Assembly: GCA_900473915.1 (NCBI GenBank)
Contig: UCNG01000006.1
Span: 1 to 64,000, forward strand
Reading direction: 5' to 3'
DNA from: Hyphomicrobiales bacterium
GTDB taxonomy: Bacteria > Pseudomonadota > Alphaproteobacteria > Rhizobiales > Rhizobiaceae
Length of the DNA: 64,000 nt
Shown: positions 29,382-37,961 of the stretch, piece by piece
How the letters are laid out: each line of letters opens with the position of its first letter
How positions within the stretch are numbered: the stretch's first letter is position 1
Notes under the pieces: generated by a model
The model's input: only the letters and a program-made list of their open reading frames with translations
Told to the model about the DNA's origin: nothing
The model's database searches: none
Program-made: the position numbers and the translations under genes

Positions 29382-30626
29382 TTAGGCGCGGCCGTGCGAC
29401 TGGCGCGAGCGGCGGGCAAGAGAATCGACGATCACGGCGATGGCAAGCACAGCACCTGTAATCATGTAGCGAAGCGAAGAGGACAGATCGAGCAGCGTCA
29501 AACCGCTGGCAATCGACTGGATGACGATAATGCCGAGCAAGGCCGACCACGCACTGCCGCGTCCGCCGAAAAGGCTGGTGCCGCCTATGACGGCTGCCGC
29601 GATGGCGTTGAGATTGACGTCACCGGTACCGGCCTGCTGGCTGGAGGAGGCAAGGCGCGACGCTGCGAGAATGCCACCGGCTGCGGCGAGAACCGAACAG
29701 GTCATGAAGGCCGACATATAGATGAACTTCACATTGATGCCGGCACGGCGTGCGGCCTCGCGGTTGCCGCCGACGGCCTGCATGGCACGTCCCCATTTGG
29801 TGCGGGTGAGCGCGTAATTCATCGCGATCACCAGCGCCACGAACAGGCCGAACATCCACGGCACGCCGCGCGACTGGTTGAGATAGAACACCGCGCCACC
29901 GACAATAACGGTGATGACAATGGCCTTGAGCGCGATCCCGGCTGACGACGGTGCCGACAGACCGGCTTCACGGCGGCGCTGGGCGGAGCGAAACCCGGTG
30001 AAGAAGATGGAAAGTCCGGCAATCAGCACCAGCGCATAGGAAAGCGGACGTGGCATGACCAGAAGCTGGCCGAAGCTCACGAGCCAGGAGCCGTAAGGCA
30101 GGTTGATCGAGCCGGTATTGCCGAGCAGATAAAGCTGAAGGCCGAGCGCTGCCAGCAGGCCAGCCAGCGTGGAGACGAAGCTTGGCATGCTGAAACGGTT
30201 ATAGAGAAAGGCGTAAAGCAGCCCGATCAGCGCGCCGGTGCAAAGTGCCGCCAGCATCGCGACCCCGACAGGCCAGCCATGATTGACCCAGAGAACGCCG
30301 ACGATGGCCGACGCCAGACCGCTGACCGAACCGACCGAGAGGTCGATTTCGCCAAGCATCAGGATGCAGACGATGCCGAGTGAAATCACGCCGATGGTCG
30401 AGCAGTCGAACAGCAGGTTGACGAGGTTGTTGCTCGACAGAAAGACCGGATTCAACGTCTGGAAGACGGTCCAGATGATGACGAGGCCGACGATAACCGG
30501 CAGCGATCCAAGATCGCCCGAACGAACACGGTCGAAGAAATTGCGCAGCGCGCCTGAAACGCCTTCGTCATGGCGCACGCGTGTATCCTGGCGGTCGAGA
30601 GGGGTATTTCCGGTTGCCTGGTTCAT
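29382..30626 (-). CDS. Ribitol ABC transporter permease (XylH/FrcC-like)
   Basis: A 414-residue permease with a cytosolic N-terminal extension of about 40 residues, then about ten to twelve hydrophobic segments. [39 protein letters not shown] and [13 protein letters not shown] are family motifs. The single long permease of XylH type is a homodimer, unlike the permease pairs elsewhere in this window. Its start overlaps the ATPase stop (TAATG). Confidence 0.88.
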   Translation of the reverse strand: MNQATGNTPLDRQDTRVRHDEGVSGALRNFFDRVRSGDLGSLPVIVGLVIIWTVFQTLNPVFLSSNNLVNLLFDCSTIGVISLGIVCILMLGEIDLSVGSVSGLASAIVGVLWVNHGWPVGVAMLAALCTGALIGLLYAFLYNRFSMPSFVSTLAGLLAALGLQLYLLGNTGSINLPYGSWLVSFGQLLVMPRPLSYALVLIAGLSIFFTGFRSAQRRREAGLSAPSSAGIALKAIVITVIVGGAVFYLNQSRGVPWMFGLFVALVIAMNYALTRTKWGRAMQAVGGNREAARRAGINVKFIYMSAFMTCSVLAAAGGILAASRLASSSQQAGTGDVNLNAIAAAVIGGTSLFGGRGSAWSALLGIIVIQSIASGLTLLDLSSSLRYMITGAVLAIAVIVDSLARRSRQSHGRA

Positions 30627-31456
30627 TATGCTTCTCCCCGATCATGGGCCTGACCGGCTTCATGCTGCGCCTGCCGCCGTTCAGCGCGGCGGGAAACGGA
30701 ATTGCTGCTCGCGCCAGTAATGGCTGCGACCAGTTCCTCATTCGAGGAATCCGGATAGAAAACACCGTTGTTGCGGCCAAGGCGCAACACGACGATGCGG
30801 TCTGCCACGGCGCGCACGTCTTCCATATTGTGGCTGATCATCAGGACGCCGAGCCCGCGGTCGCGGACGCGCTCGATAAGATCGAGAACTTCAGCCGTCT
30901 GCGCAACGCCCAGCGCTGCCGTCGGTTCATCGAGCATGATGAGCTTCGGATCGAGCAGCAGCGAACGCGAGATCGCAACCGTCTGGCGCTGGCCACCGGA
31001 CAGCGAAGCCACCGGCTCGCGCACGCTTGGAATGCGCGCCGACAACTCGTTCAGAAGCTTCCACGCCTTGATTTCCATCGACACTTCGTCGAGGCGATAA
31101 GGGCTCATTTCGCGGCCAAGAAAAATATTGGCGACGACATCGAGATTCTCGCACAGCGCCAGATCCTGAAAGACCGTCGCGATGCCGAGATCAAGCGCTA
31201 CGCCGGGCGAGGAAAGCACCACCTTCTCGCCGTTGAACTCGATGGTGCCGGATGTCGGCTGATGCACGCCTGCCAGCGTCTTGATGAGGGTGGACTTTCC
31301 CGCCCCATTATCGCCGACAAGCGCGACAACCTCGCCCGGAAAGACTTCCAGATCGATATCGGTCAGCGCTGAAACAGCGCCGAAATTCTTGGATATGCCG
31401 CTGAGGCGCAACACTGGTTGCCGCGACGATGCGGTTGGTTTGTTTTCCTGGGACAT
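30626..31456 (-). CDS. Ribitol ABC transporter ATPase, single NBD (FrcA-like)
   Basis: A 276-residue single-domain sugar ATPase: Walker A GDNGAGKST near residue 50, signature LSGGQRQTVAISRSL, Walker B LIMLDEPTAALG and H-loop ISHNMEDVRAV. Half-length ATPases are characteristic of the FrcBCA group, contrasting with the double-domain ATPases in the other three sugar systems here. The C-terminus is Arg/Ala/Gln-rich. GGGGAAAG precedes the chosen start. Confidence 0.88.
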   Translation of the reverse strand: MSQENKPTASSRQPVLRLSGISKNFGAVSALTDIDLEVFPGEVVALVGDNGAGKSTLIKTLAGVHQPTSGTIEFNGEKVVLSSPGVALDLGIATVFQDLALCENLDVVANIFLGREMSPYRLDEVSMEIKAWKLLNELSARIPSVREPVASLSGGQRQTVAISRSLLLDPKLIMLDEPTAALGVAQTAEVLDLIERVRDRGLGVLMISHNMEDVRAVADRIVVLRLGRNNGVFYPDSSNEELVAAITGASSNSVSRRAERRQAQHEAGQAHDRGEA

Positions 31457-31540
31457 GGTTCGCTTTCCCCGGCATATCGTACGATATGCCATTATCGCAT
31501 GAACTCGCCCGACCAGAATACTGGCCGGGCGTATCGTTGC

Positions 31541-32596
31541 TTACTTGGTGATGCCGAGCTTCTTGCAGCCTTCGGCATAGCGGTCGACACACAGCGTATC
31601 AGCGGAAACGATGTTCTTGTCGATGATCTCCGCCTTGAGGTTTTCAGCCGTCACGACCACCGGAACGAAGAGCTTCGACGGCGTGTTGTAGAGCGTGGCT
31701 TCGGCCTTCGGGGTTTCGCCGTTCAAAAGCTGACCCGCAACGCGTGCAGCTTCCGCAGCGACAATTTCAGACGGCTTGTTGATCGTGTTGTACTGATCGC
31801 CCGAAATGATGAGCTGAAGTGCTGCAATCGTCGCATCATTGCCGGTAACCGGCGGAAGCGGATCGATACCGGCGGCCTTCATGGCTGCAATCGCGCCGCC
31901 TGCGGTGCCGTCATTGGCAGCCACCACTCCGACGATCTGGTCGTTGAAGCGAGTGATCTGGCCGCTGGCCCATTGCTGGGCCTTGCTCGGCGCCCATTCC
32001 GGCGTGTCATATTCGGCAAGCGTCTTGTAGCCGCTATCCTTAAGTCCGGCATGAATGCCGTTCTTGATGAGACCGGCTGCGGCATCGGTCGGCGAACCGT
32101 TGATTTGCAGAACGCCGCCCTTGTCGCCCGGCACGCCCTTGTCCTTCAGGTTCTTGACCAGCGATTCCGCAATCGACTTGCCAATGGCTTCATTGTCGAA
32201 CGACACGTAGAAATCCGACGTCGCATCCGGGATCGGGCGGTCATAGGCGATGACCTTGATATCCTGCGACTGGGCGAGCTTGACCAGCGAAGCTGCCGCT
32301 GCCGTGTCAACCGCATCGAGCACGATCACCTTCGCGCCCTGCGAAATAACCGAGTTGAACTGCTGCTGCTGCTTGCTCGCATCGCCATCGGCGTTGAGAT
32401 AAAGCACCTTGCAGCTTTCGCAGATTTTCTTCATCTCTGCGGCAAAGCCCGGATAATCGCGCTCCTCGTAACGTGTCGATGCCTGATCCGGCATCAAAAA
32501 GCCGACCACCGCATCCTTCACTTCCGCCTGCGCATTGCTTGCGAAAGACGACAGCATCACCGCAGCGAAAGCTGCCTTACCAAACATATTCTTCAT
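31541..32596 (-). CDS. Ribitol ABC transporter periplasmic binding protein (XylF-like)
   Basis: A 351-residue class I periplasmic binding protein with signal peptide ending SNAQA-EVKD, an N-terminal VVGFLMPDQASTRYEERDYPGF strand, NADGDASKQQQQFNSVISQG and VVAANDGTAGGAIAA. These match the XylF/ChvE side of the sugar-binding family. It is first in the operon, 84 bases before the ATPase gene, and divergent from a LacI regulator. Ribitol as ligand is inferred from the downstream dehydrogenase. Confidence 0.87.
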   Translation of the reverse strand: MKNMFGKAAFAAVMLSSFASNAQAEVKDAVVGFLMPDQASTRYEERDYPGFAAEMKKICESCKVLYLNADGDASKQQQQFNSVISQGAKVIVLDAVDTAAAASLVKLAQSQDIKVIAYDRPIPDATSDFYVSFDNEAIGKSIAESLVKNLKDKGVPGDKGGVLQINGSPTDAAAGLIKNGIHAGLKDSGYKTLAEYDTPEWAPSKAQQWASGQITRFNDQIVGVVAANDGTAGGAIAAMKAAGIDPLPPVTGNDATIAALQLIISGDQYNTINKPSEIVAAEAARVAGQLLNGETPKAEATLYNTPSKLFVPVVVTAENLKAEIIDKNIVSADTLCVDRYAEGCKKLGITK

Positions 32597-32748
32597 GTCT
32601 CACTCCCACTGTTCTTCAGCTCCGGTTCGCACAACCTGGCAAGCGGATTCCAATCCCGCCCGGCTCCGTATTTCTCAGGTAGTGGCCTCCCACTCCATGA
32701 TCCCGCTCCCTCGATAGCCTTCGCATTGCGGCCTATCAGAGCAAAATC

Positions 32749-32774
32749 ATGTTGCACCATCGATAGTGCAACAT
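32749..32774. promoter_or_regulatory. 26-bp palindromic operator candidate for the ribitol operon
   Basis: Perfect 9-bp arms ATGTTGCAC and GTGCAACAT flank CATCGATA, whose core ATCGAT is itself palindromic, so only one base pair of 13 breaks symmetry. It has a central CG as LacI operators do and lies between the divergent binding-protein gene and the LacI gene, in a 314-base gap with no other recognised element. Confidence 0.7.
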
Positions 32775-32910
32775 CACCATTGCTTAACATCCCCATCCGG
32801 TCAAGAGGGAAATGATGACGAAACAGGGCCGATTGCCACCCGTCCCACTTGCAGCCAGCGGTCTCGACCCGCTAAGATCATGCTTCCATTCCAACGGATA
32901 AGCATGTTTG

Positions 32911-33921
32911 ATGAGTGTTTCCCGCAAAGTAACCATTTATGATATATCGGAGAGAGCGGGCGTATCCGCCTCTACAGTTGCTTCGGTCATGAATGGGTCT
33001 TGGGAAAACCGAAGAATTACCAAAGCAACCGCGGACAAGGTCAGAGTAATAGCCGGCGAGCTCGGCTATACAATCAACCTTCAGGCGCGAGGGCTGCGCA
33101 TATCGAATTCCGGCCTGATCGGCATGATCTTGCCTATGCTGGACAATCGCTATTTCAGTTCGATGGCGGCCTCGTTCGAAACGGTGGCACGTTCAAGGAA
33201 TCTTATTCCCGTTGTGGCCAGCACATTGCGCGACCCGCAGCAGGAACGCAGTACTGTGGAAACATTGATTGCCCATAATATCGATGCCCTGCTGATCGCA
33301 GGTGCTACAGACCCCGACAGTGTCGCCAAACTCTGCGAAAAGGCCCACCTGAAGCATATCAATGTAGACCTGCCGGGCAAACACGGCGCCTCCGTAATCA
33401 GCGACAATTACGATGGCGCTCGCCAGCTTACCCGTCACATTGCCGAACGCAGATCACGTCGCAAGGAAAACAGCTTCTATTTTATTGGTGGCGTCGACAG
33501 CGACCACAACACGCGTGCGCGCGTGCGGGGCTATCAGGATGAGCTGGCCGCGCAGAACCTTCCGGTTCACGCCGGCACGATCATGACAAATGGCTACGGC
33601 CCCGATATCGCTGCAAAAACGATCCGGGATATCTACAACGAATTGAACGGACTGCCCGAGGCATTGTTCGTCAACTCGACGAGCCCCTTTGAAGGCATCG
33701 TGAGCTTTCTAAAAACGCTTCCGGTTGACGAGGTTCGAGAATGTTCCATCGGATGCTTCGACTGGGACCCCTTCATCGAAGTTCTCCACTTCCCGGTCGT
33801 TATGGCGCGGCAGAATGTTCAGGCAATGATCGAACGCGCCTTTGAACTTCTCGACGAACCCGCCCAAACAACCGATCTGCCGGAAATGATACCTACGGAA
33901 CTGATCGTTCCAAGGCTGTAG
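32911..33921 (+). CDS. LacI-family transcriptional regulator
   Basis: A 336-residue regulator: the N-terminal headpiece VTIYDISERAGVSASTVASVMNG is a LacI helix-turn-helix, followed by a hinge with QARGLR and a periplasmic-binding-like effector domain. It is divergent from the ribitol transporter operon and is the obvious candidate repressor, with ribitol or ribulose as inducer (inference). ATG 32911 is chosen; a TTG directly before it is also in frame. Confidence 0.9.
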   Translation: MSVSRKVTIYDISERAGVSASTVASVMNGSWENRRITKATADKVRVIAGELGYTINLQARGLRISNSGLIGMILPMLDNRYFSSMAASFETVARSRNLIPVVASTLRDPQQERSTVETLIAHNIDALLIAGATDPDSVAKLCEKAHLKHINVDLPGKHGASVISDNYDGARQLTRHIAERRSRRKENSFYFIGGVDSDHNTRARVRGYQDELAAQNLPVHAGTIMTNGYGPDIAAKTIRDIYNELNGLPEALFVNSTSPFEGIVSFLKTLPVDEVRECSIGCFDWDPFIEVLHFPVVMARQNVQAMIERAFELLDEPAQTTDLPEMIPTELIVPRL

Positions 33922-33949
33922 CCCATTCGGCGGAAAATGGCTGCGGCAC

Positions 33950-35125
33950 TCATGCAGAGCATTCCGTAAAATTCTCTGGAATGAGAATGGATACGATAGC
34001 GCCGCCGCCTGCCCGGTTACGGAGTTCAAGTTTGCCACCATGAGCCGCCGCTATCGCCTGTACGACAGACAGGCCAAGCCCCGTTCCGCCAGTTGCCCTT
34101 GAACGAGATGCATCTCCGCGCCAGAACGGAGCAACGCTTATATCGCCTATATTTTCGGGAAGCCCCGGACCACGGTCGAGAATGCGGATGGCGATGAAAC
34201 CATCGGCGGCCAGTTCCGTCTGGCATCGCAATATTCCGCCGTCCGCAGCATATCGGCAGGCATTTTCGAGAAGCGCGAGTATGGCCTGGCGGATGCGTTG
34301 GCGGTCAGCGACCGCTGTCCTTGGTGACAAATCCCTTTCAACGACAAGCTTGCTTGCCTCAAGCATGGGCTTGGCTGCGTCGAGCACGGTCTCCACCAGC
34401 TCCGACAGCACAAAATGCTCGCGATCCATGACGAGTTTCTGTCCTATTGCCAGCGAGAGGGTTCGCAGGTCTTCGACAAGTCGCGACAAACCCTCAACCT
34501 GCAGCAAAAGGCTTGCCACCGTTTTCGTATCCATAGGGAAAACGCAATCCACCATACCCTGCATCGATCCGCGCAATATGGTAAGCGGTGTGCGCAACTC
34601 GTGTGCGACAGCCATATTGTTGAAGCGCAGCCTCTCCTCCATAGTTTCGAGGCTGGTTGCCAAGGCGTTGAAGCTTTCAATGAGGCTTTTAACCTCCACC
34701 GTACTTGTGTGCGACTCCTTCAGCCGGACGGAAAAATCTCCGGACTTCAGCCCTTCCGCTACCAGCGTCAGCTGCTCCAGAGGCTGTGCGATCCTCCTGG
34801 CCAGATATATTCCGATGATGCTGCAAATAAGCGCAGAGACCAATCCGCAGACGAGTACGGAAATATAGAGTTGAAAATCGACCGGATCGGAAAGGCTATC
34901 GAGATGCGCGAACAATTCCTTTATCGCTGCCGGTTCGGGCACGATGCCGGAATTCATGTCCCGATAGGCTTGGGCGGCATTGGCGGGCAGACTTTTGATC
35001 ACCCCTTCTTCAAGATAGGCGGCGTAGGAGGTTACTCCCAGATAAGCCAGACCGACGCTGAGCAGAAGCATGGCAGCGATTATGATCGCGGTCAGTGTGG
35101 CAAGCGGCAGCGTGGGTAGTTTCAT
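33950..35125 (-). CDS. Sensor histidine kinase (BaeS/AdeS-like)
   Basis: A 391-residue inner-membrane kinase: transmembrane segments at about 7-29 and 86-108 enclose a short periplasmic sensor of about 55 residues, then a HAMP region, phospho-acceptor His about residue 175 in VAHELRTPL, N-box LLENACRYA and G-box GGTGLGLSVV. It overlaps its response regulator by four bases. Short-loop kinases of this class often sense envelope or membrane-active stress. Convergent with the LacI gene. Confidence 0.9.
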   Translation of the reverse strand: MKLPTLPLATLTAIIIAAMLLLSVGLAYLGVTSYAAYLEEGVIKSLPANAAQAYRDMNSGIVPEPAAIKELFAHLDSLSDPVDFQLYISVLVCGLVSALICSIIGIYLARRIAQPLEQLTLVAEGLKSGDFSVRLKESHTSTVEVKSLIESFNALATSLETMEERLRFNNMAVAHELRTPLTILRGSMQGMVDCVFPMDTKTVASLLLQVEGLSRLVEDLRTLSLAIGQKLVMDREHFVLSELVETVLDAAKPMLEASKLVVERDLSPRTAVADRQRIRQAILALLENACRYAADGGILRCQTELAADGFIAIRILDRGPGLPENIGDISVAPFWRGDASRSRATGGTGLGLSVVQAIAAAHGGKLELRNRAGGGAIVSILIPENFTECSA

Positions 35126-35826
35126 TTGGGATCCGCCAGACGGTAACCGATGCCGCGAACTGCGGGGAAGAAATCTTTCTGCCCGAGCGTTTCAAGCTTC
35201 TTTCGCAGATTGGATATATGCGTGTCCACCGTGCGGACCAGCGCATCGCTTTCCGGCAGGCAGGCATCGAGAATATCAGCGCGGTCGAAGGCGTGCGTGG
35301 GGCGGCGGACCATATAAGCAAGGATTCTGAACTCGCTGAGGGTGAGCTGGAGAGCAATCCGCTCCCCGTCGCGGTTGACGAAAGCCGCGTAGGCATTGAA
35401 GTCAACTTCAATTGCGCCGAACCGCCGCAGCGTTTCCTCCTGATCGCCCTTTGTACGCCGCAGCACCGCCTTGACGCGCGCAACCACTTCCTGGGGATTG
35501 AATGGTTTGACGACATAATCATCGGCACCAAGACGCAGACCGCTGAGCCGGTCGATATCTTCGGCCAATGCTGTCACCATGATAACGGGTGTATTTCGGG
35601 TCTGCCGCAAGCGCGCAAGCACTGCAAAACCATCCAGCTTGGGAATGCGGACATCGAGCAGAACGATATCCGGCGACAGCAGCGCATGATGTTGCAACGC
35701 CGTTTCGCCATCAGACGCACGCACCGTGCGATAGCCTTCACGCACCAGATAGGCATCCAAAATCTGCGCAATTTCCGGCTCATCCTCCACAATAAGAACG
35801 AGGCTGTTATCCACGAGCGGCTCCAA
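35122..35826 (-). CDS. OmpR-family response regulator (BaeR/AdeR-like)
   Basis: A 234-residue regulator with receiver domain (acidic pocket VEDEPE, phosphorylation site Asp 58 in VLLDVRIP, Lys in DDYVVKPFNP) and a winged-helix DNA-binding domain ending RGIGYRLADPK. Cognate partner of the overlapping kinase. No efflux pump gene is next to it, unlike in classical BaeSR/AdeRS loci; the closest divergent gene is a PAP2 phosphatase at 36016. Confidence 0.92.
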   Translation of the reverse strand: MEPLVDNSLVLIVEDEPEIAQILDAYLVREGYRTVRASDGETALQHHALLSPDIVLLDVRIPKLDGFAVLARLRQTRNTPVIMVTALAEDIDRLSGLRLGADDYVVKPFNPQEVVARVKAVLRRTKGDQEETLRRFGAIEVDFNAYAAFVNRDGERIALQLTLSEFRILAYMVRRPTHAFDRADILDACLPESDALVRTVDTHISNLRKKLETLGQKDFFPAVRGIGYRLADPK

Positions 35827-36015
35827 ATGTTCTTGAGATCGTTATCTTGGGCAAAACCTGCACAGACTATGACCGGCAAATTCTCAACGTGCAATTTCCA
35901 AACAATACTCGCACCATCCAGAGACCGGTTTTAAACACAGTGCCGGTTCGATCTTCGCAGAGTCTTGATAAACGGCCTTCAAATCGCAGTCGTTCAACTC
36001 TTTCGAGGTGTCGGC

Positions 36016-36879
36016 ATGCAAGAAACCGTCCTAGGCTCAAGCGAATCCCATTCGGCGGTCGGCGTCACCAGACGTTACAAAACCGCCTCATGGCAAACGC
36101 AGCTGCTGGTTCCTTCCGTTCTGGCTGCAAGCTTCGTCCTCGTGGTGTTTCCGTCAGTCGATCTGACCATTTCCCGTCTCTTTGCTGACGGACATGGCTT
36201 CCCGCTATCCGAAAATCCAATTCTGAAGGGCGTGCGCGACATAAACCGGCAGGGTTTGGTCTATCTTCTGCCGCTCATGGTCTTCGCCATCGGGCTTCAT
36301 GCTTTCCTGCCAAAAAAATATGCCTTCTGCCCGCCGCACAAGGCCCTGTTCGTGCTGCTGAGCTTTCTGCTCGGCCCATTGATTGCCGTACAGTCTCTGA
36401 AGAACATCATCGGAAGGGCCCGGCCGCGCAACATTGTCGAGTTTGGCGGGACAGCCGATTTTTCTCCCGTTTGGCAATATGCTGCGGCCTGCAGGCATAG
36501 TTGCTCCTTTCCTTCCGGCGAGGCCGCCGTGGCCGCCGCAACACTGTCGGTAATCGTCTTCGTGCCTGTGCGGTGGCGCTCCACCGCAACCGCTATTGCG
36601 GTCCCGATCCTGTTCTTTGTGTCCTTCAACCGGGTTATCTTCGGCGCCCACTTCCTATCCGATGTCATCGTCGCATGGGGGCTGGTCCTGTGTGTGATGA
36701 TGTGGCTCTGGCGAAGGATCTCCAGCCAGGCGGAGTCGATAGACGCCAGCGTGAGCCATTTCGGCACACGAATTTCCATGCGGCGTAGCGCTCGCCGAGC
36801 ACACGGAAATTCTCCACAAAATCTTGACATAGCTGACGAAAAGTCCGGCCCGCTATCTCCCAGCCGCAACGGACCATGA
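36016..36879 (+). CDS. PAP2-family membrane phosphatase (possible lipid phosphatase)
   Basis: A 287-residue integral membrane protein with six hydrophobic segments and the three-part PAP2 signature: KNIIGRARPR (about 129-138), SFPSGE (about 165-169) and NRVIFGAHFLSD (about 205-216). The usual PSGH is PSGE here, a variant I recall from rhizobial lipid A phosphatase-like proteins, and the S of SRxxxxxH is N. Substrates could be lipid A, phosphatidic acid or undecaprenyl pyrophosphate. ATG 36016 follows GAGGTG. It overlaps the VirK gene. Confidence 0.85.
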   Translation: MQETVLGSSESHSAVGVTRRYKTASWQTQLLVPSVLAASFVLVVFPSVDLTISRLFADGHGFPLSENPILKGVRDINRQGLVYLLPLMVFAIGLHAFLPKKYAFCPPHKALFVLLSFLLGPLIAVQSLKNIIGRARPRNIVEFGGTADFSPVWQYAAACRHSCSFPSGEAAVAAATLSVIVFVPVRWRSTATAIAVPILFFVSFNRVIFGAHFLSDVIVAWGLVLCVMMWLWRRISSQAESIDASVSHFGTRISMRRSARRAHGNSPQNLDIADEKSGPLSPSRNGP

Positions 36880-37886
36880 TCATGCTTGCAGAACAGATTT
36901 CCCATTCCGCGCCCAGCCAAAGGCAACCAGAACCGGGTTCGGCCAGCCATGCGGAAACAAACCATCAGAATGTGCCCCTGAAACATCTGGCAGCTTCCCA
37001 TTCGATGTTGCGGCAGACTATCGGCATTGCTTCACGGCTGAAGTTTCGCAAAACCCTGGCTTTCCTGTCGAGAAGCATGCTGTCGCCGTGGCTGACCTTC
37101 CGCTGGCTCCGGTTCCTCGACGAGTTCACGGAACAGCACACTTTCGCTCCGCCTCACGATGATCTTATCCGGAAGTCCCTGTCATCATTTCTCGTGCACC
37201 GGCTTGCATGGCGAACCCGGCTCAACATTCTTACCCAGCACTTCGAACTGGCGCGCCAGCTATTGTGCCCGCATCTATTGCAGGCACTGTGGCAGGGGGA
37301 AATAATCGAACTTGGAACCATTTGCGGCAGGGATCATCGTTATCGGCTCCAGCTATTGCTTTCCGATCAATGCGGCAGCCGGCACGAAGGCGTTTTTACC
37401 GTGCGTCTGGTGGACGCGGCAGATCAGGCGCTGCTGTGCATGGCGAGCTTCGTATTTGTGCGCCGTCCCGGCGATTCATACAGTCTCATTGTCGGTGGAT
37501 TGCAAGGGTCCGCTCATCCGGACGCCAAACGTACGGTCATATCCGCGACCCGCGATCTCGGAGGGTTGCGGCCGAAAGATGCAGTCATGCTAGTTCTGAA
37601 AGGATTGATAGCGCACAGCGCCACCGCCTATTTGATTGCCGTCGGCAACTCCAGCCACGTGATCAATTACCGTGCCTCCAAGCGGCGTAAAATGAAACTG
37701 CCTAACCTGGATGCGTATTGGCTGGATCGCGGCGGCGTTCCTTTTCCGCCTTTCGGCTTTCGAATCCCCGCAGATCCGGCCATCAATGACAGTTGTGGCA
37801 GCCGCCGCAGTAACACAAAAATCGCGTTCTGGAAGATTGGGGCGAAACTGATCATTCATCGGGGTGATAATCGGCAGCCCAGCTGA
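36876..37886 (+). CDS. VirK/YbjX family protein (DUF535)
   Basis: A 336-residue protein of the VirK/YbjX group: the RPGDSYSLIVGGLQG segment near 200, ATRDLGGLRPKDAVMLVLKGL near 235 and VGNSSHVINYR near 255 are family hallmarks. VirK proteins in enteric and Campylobacter pathogens are linked to resistance to antimicrobial peptides and to outer-membrane lipid changes; the biochemical function is unknown. It is translationally coupled to the PAP2 phosphatase and ends at a terminator, so the two work as a pair. Confidence 0.82.
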   Translation: MIMLAEQISHSAPSQRQPEPGSASHAETNHQNVPLKHLAASHSMLRQTIGIASRLKFRKTLAFLSRSMLSPWLTFRWLRFLDEFTEQHTFAPPHDDLIRKSLSSFLVHRLAWRTRLNILTQHFELARQLLCPHLLQALWQGEIIELGTICGRDHRYRLQLLLSDQCGSRHEGVFTVRLVDAADQALLCMASFVFVRRPGDSYSLIVGGLQGSAHPDAKRTVISATRDLGGLRPKDAVMLVLKGLIAHSATAYLIAVGNSSHVINYRASKRRKMKLPNLDAYWLDRGGVPFPPFGFRIPADPAINDSCGSRRSNTKIAFWKIGAKLIIHRGDNRQPS

Positions 37887-37903
37887 TGGCTCTCAATCCG
37901 TGC

Positions 37904-37930
37904 AGGGCGATTGCTTCTGGCGCCCTTTTT
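37904..37930 (+). terminator. Rho-independent terminator after virK-like gene
   Basis: A 6-bp stem, AGGGCG with CGCCCT, an 11-base loop, then five Ts. It lies 18 bases after the stop codon and before the convergent histidine kinase gene. Confidence 0.75.
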
Positions 37931-37961
37931 ACGATCCCACGTTTGAAGGGTGCAGGCCAAT

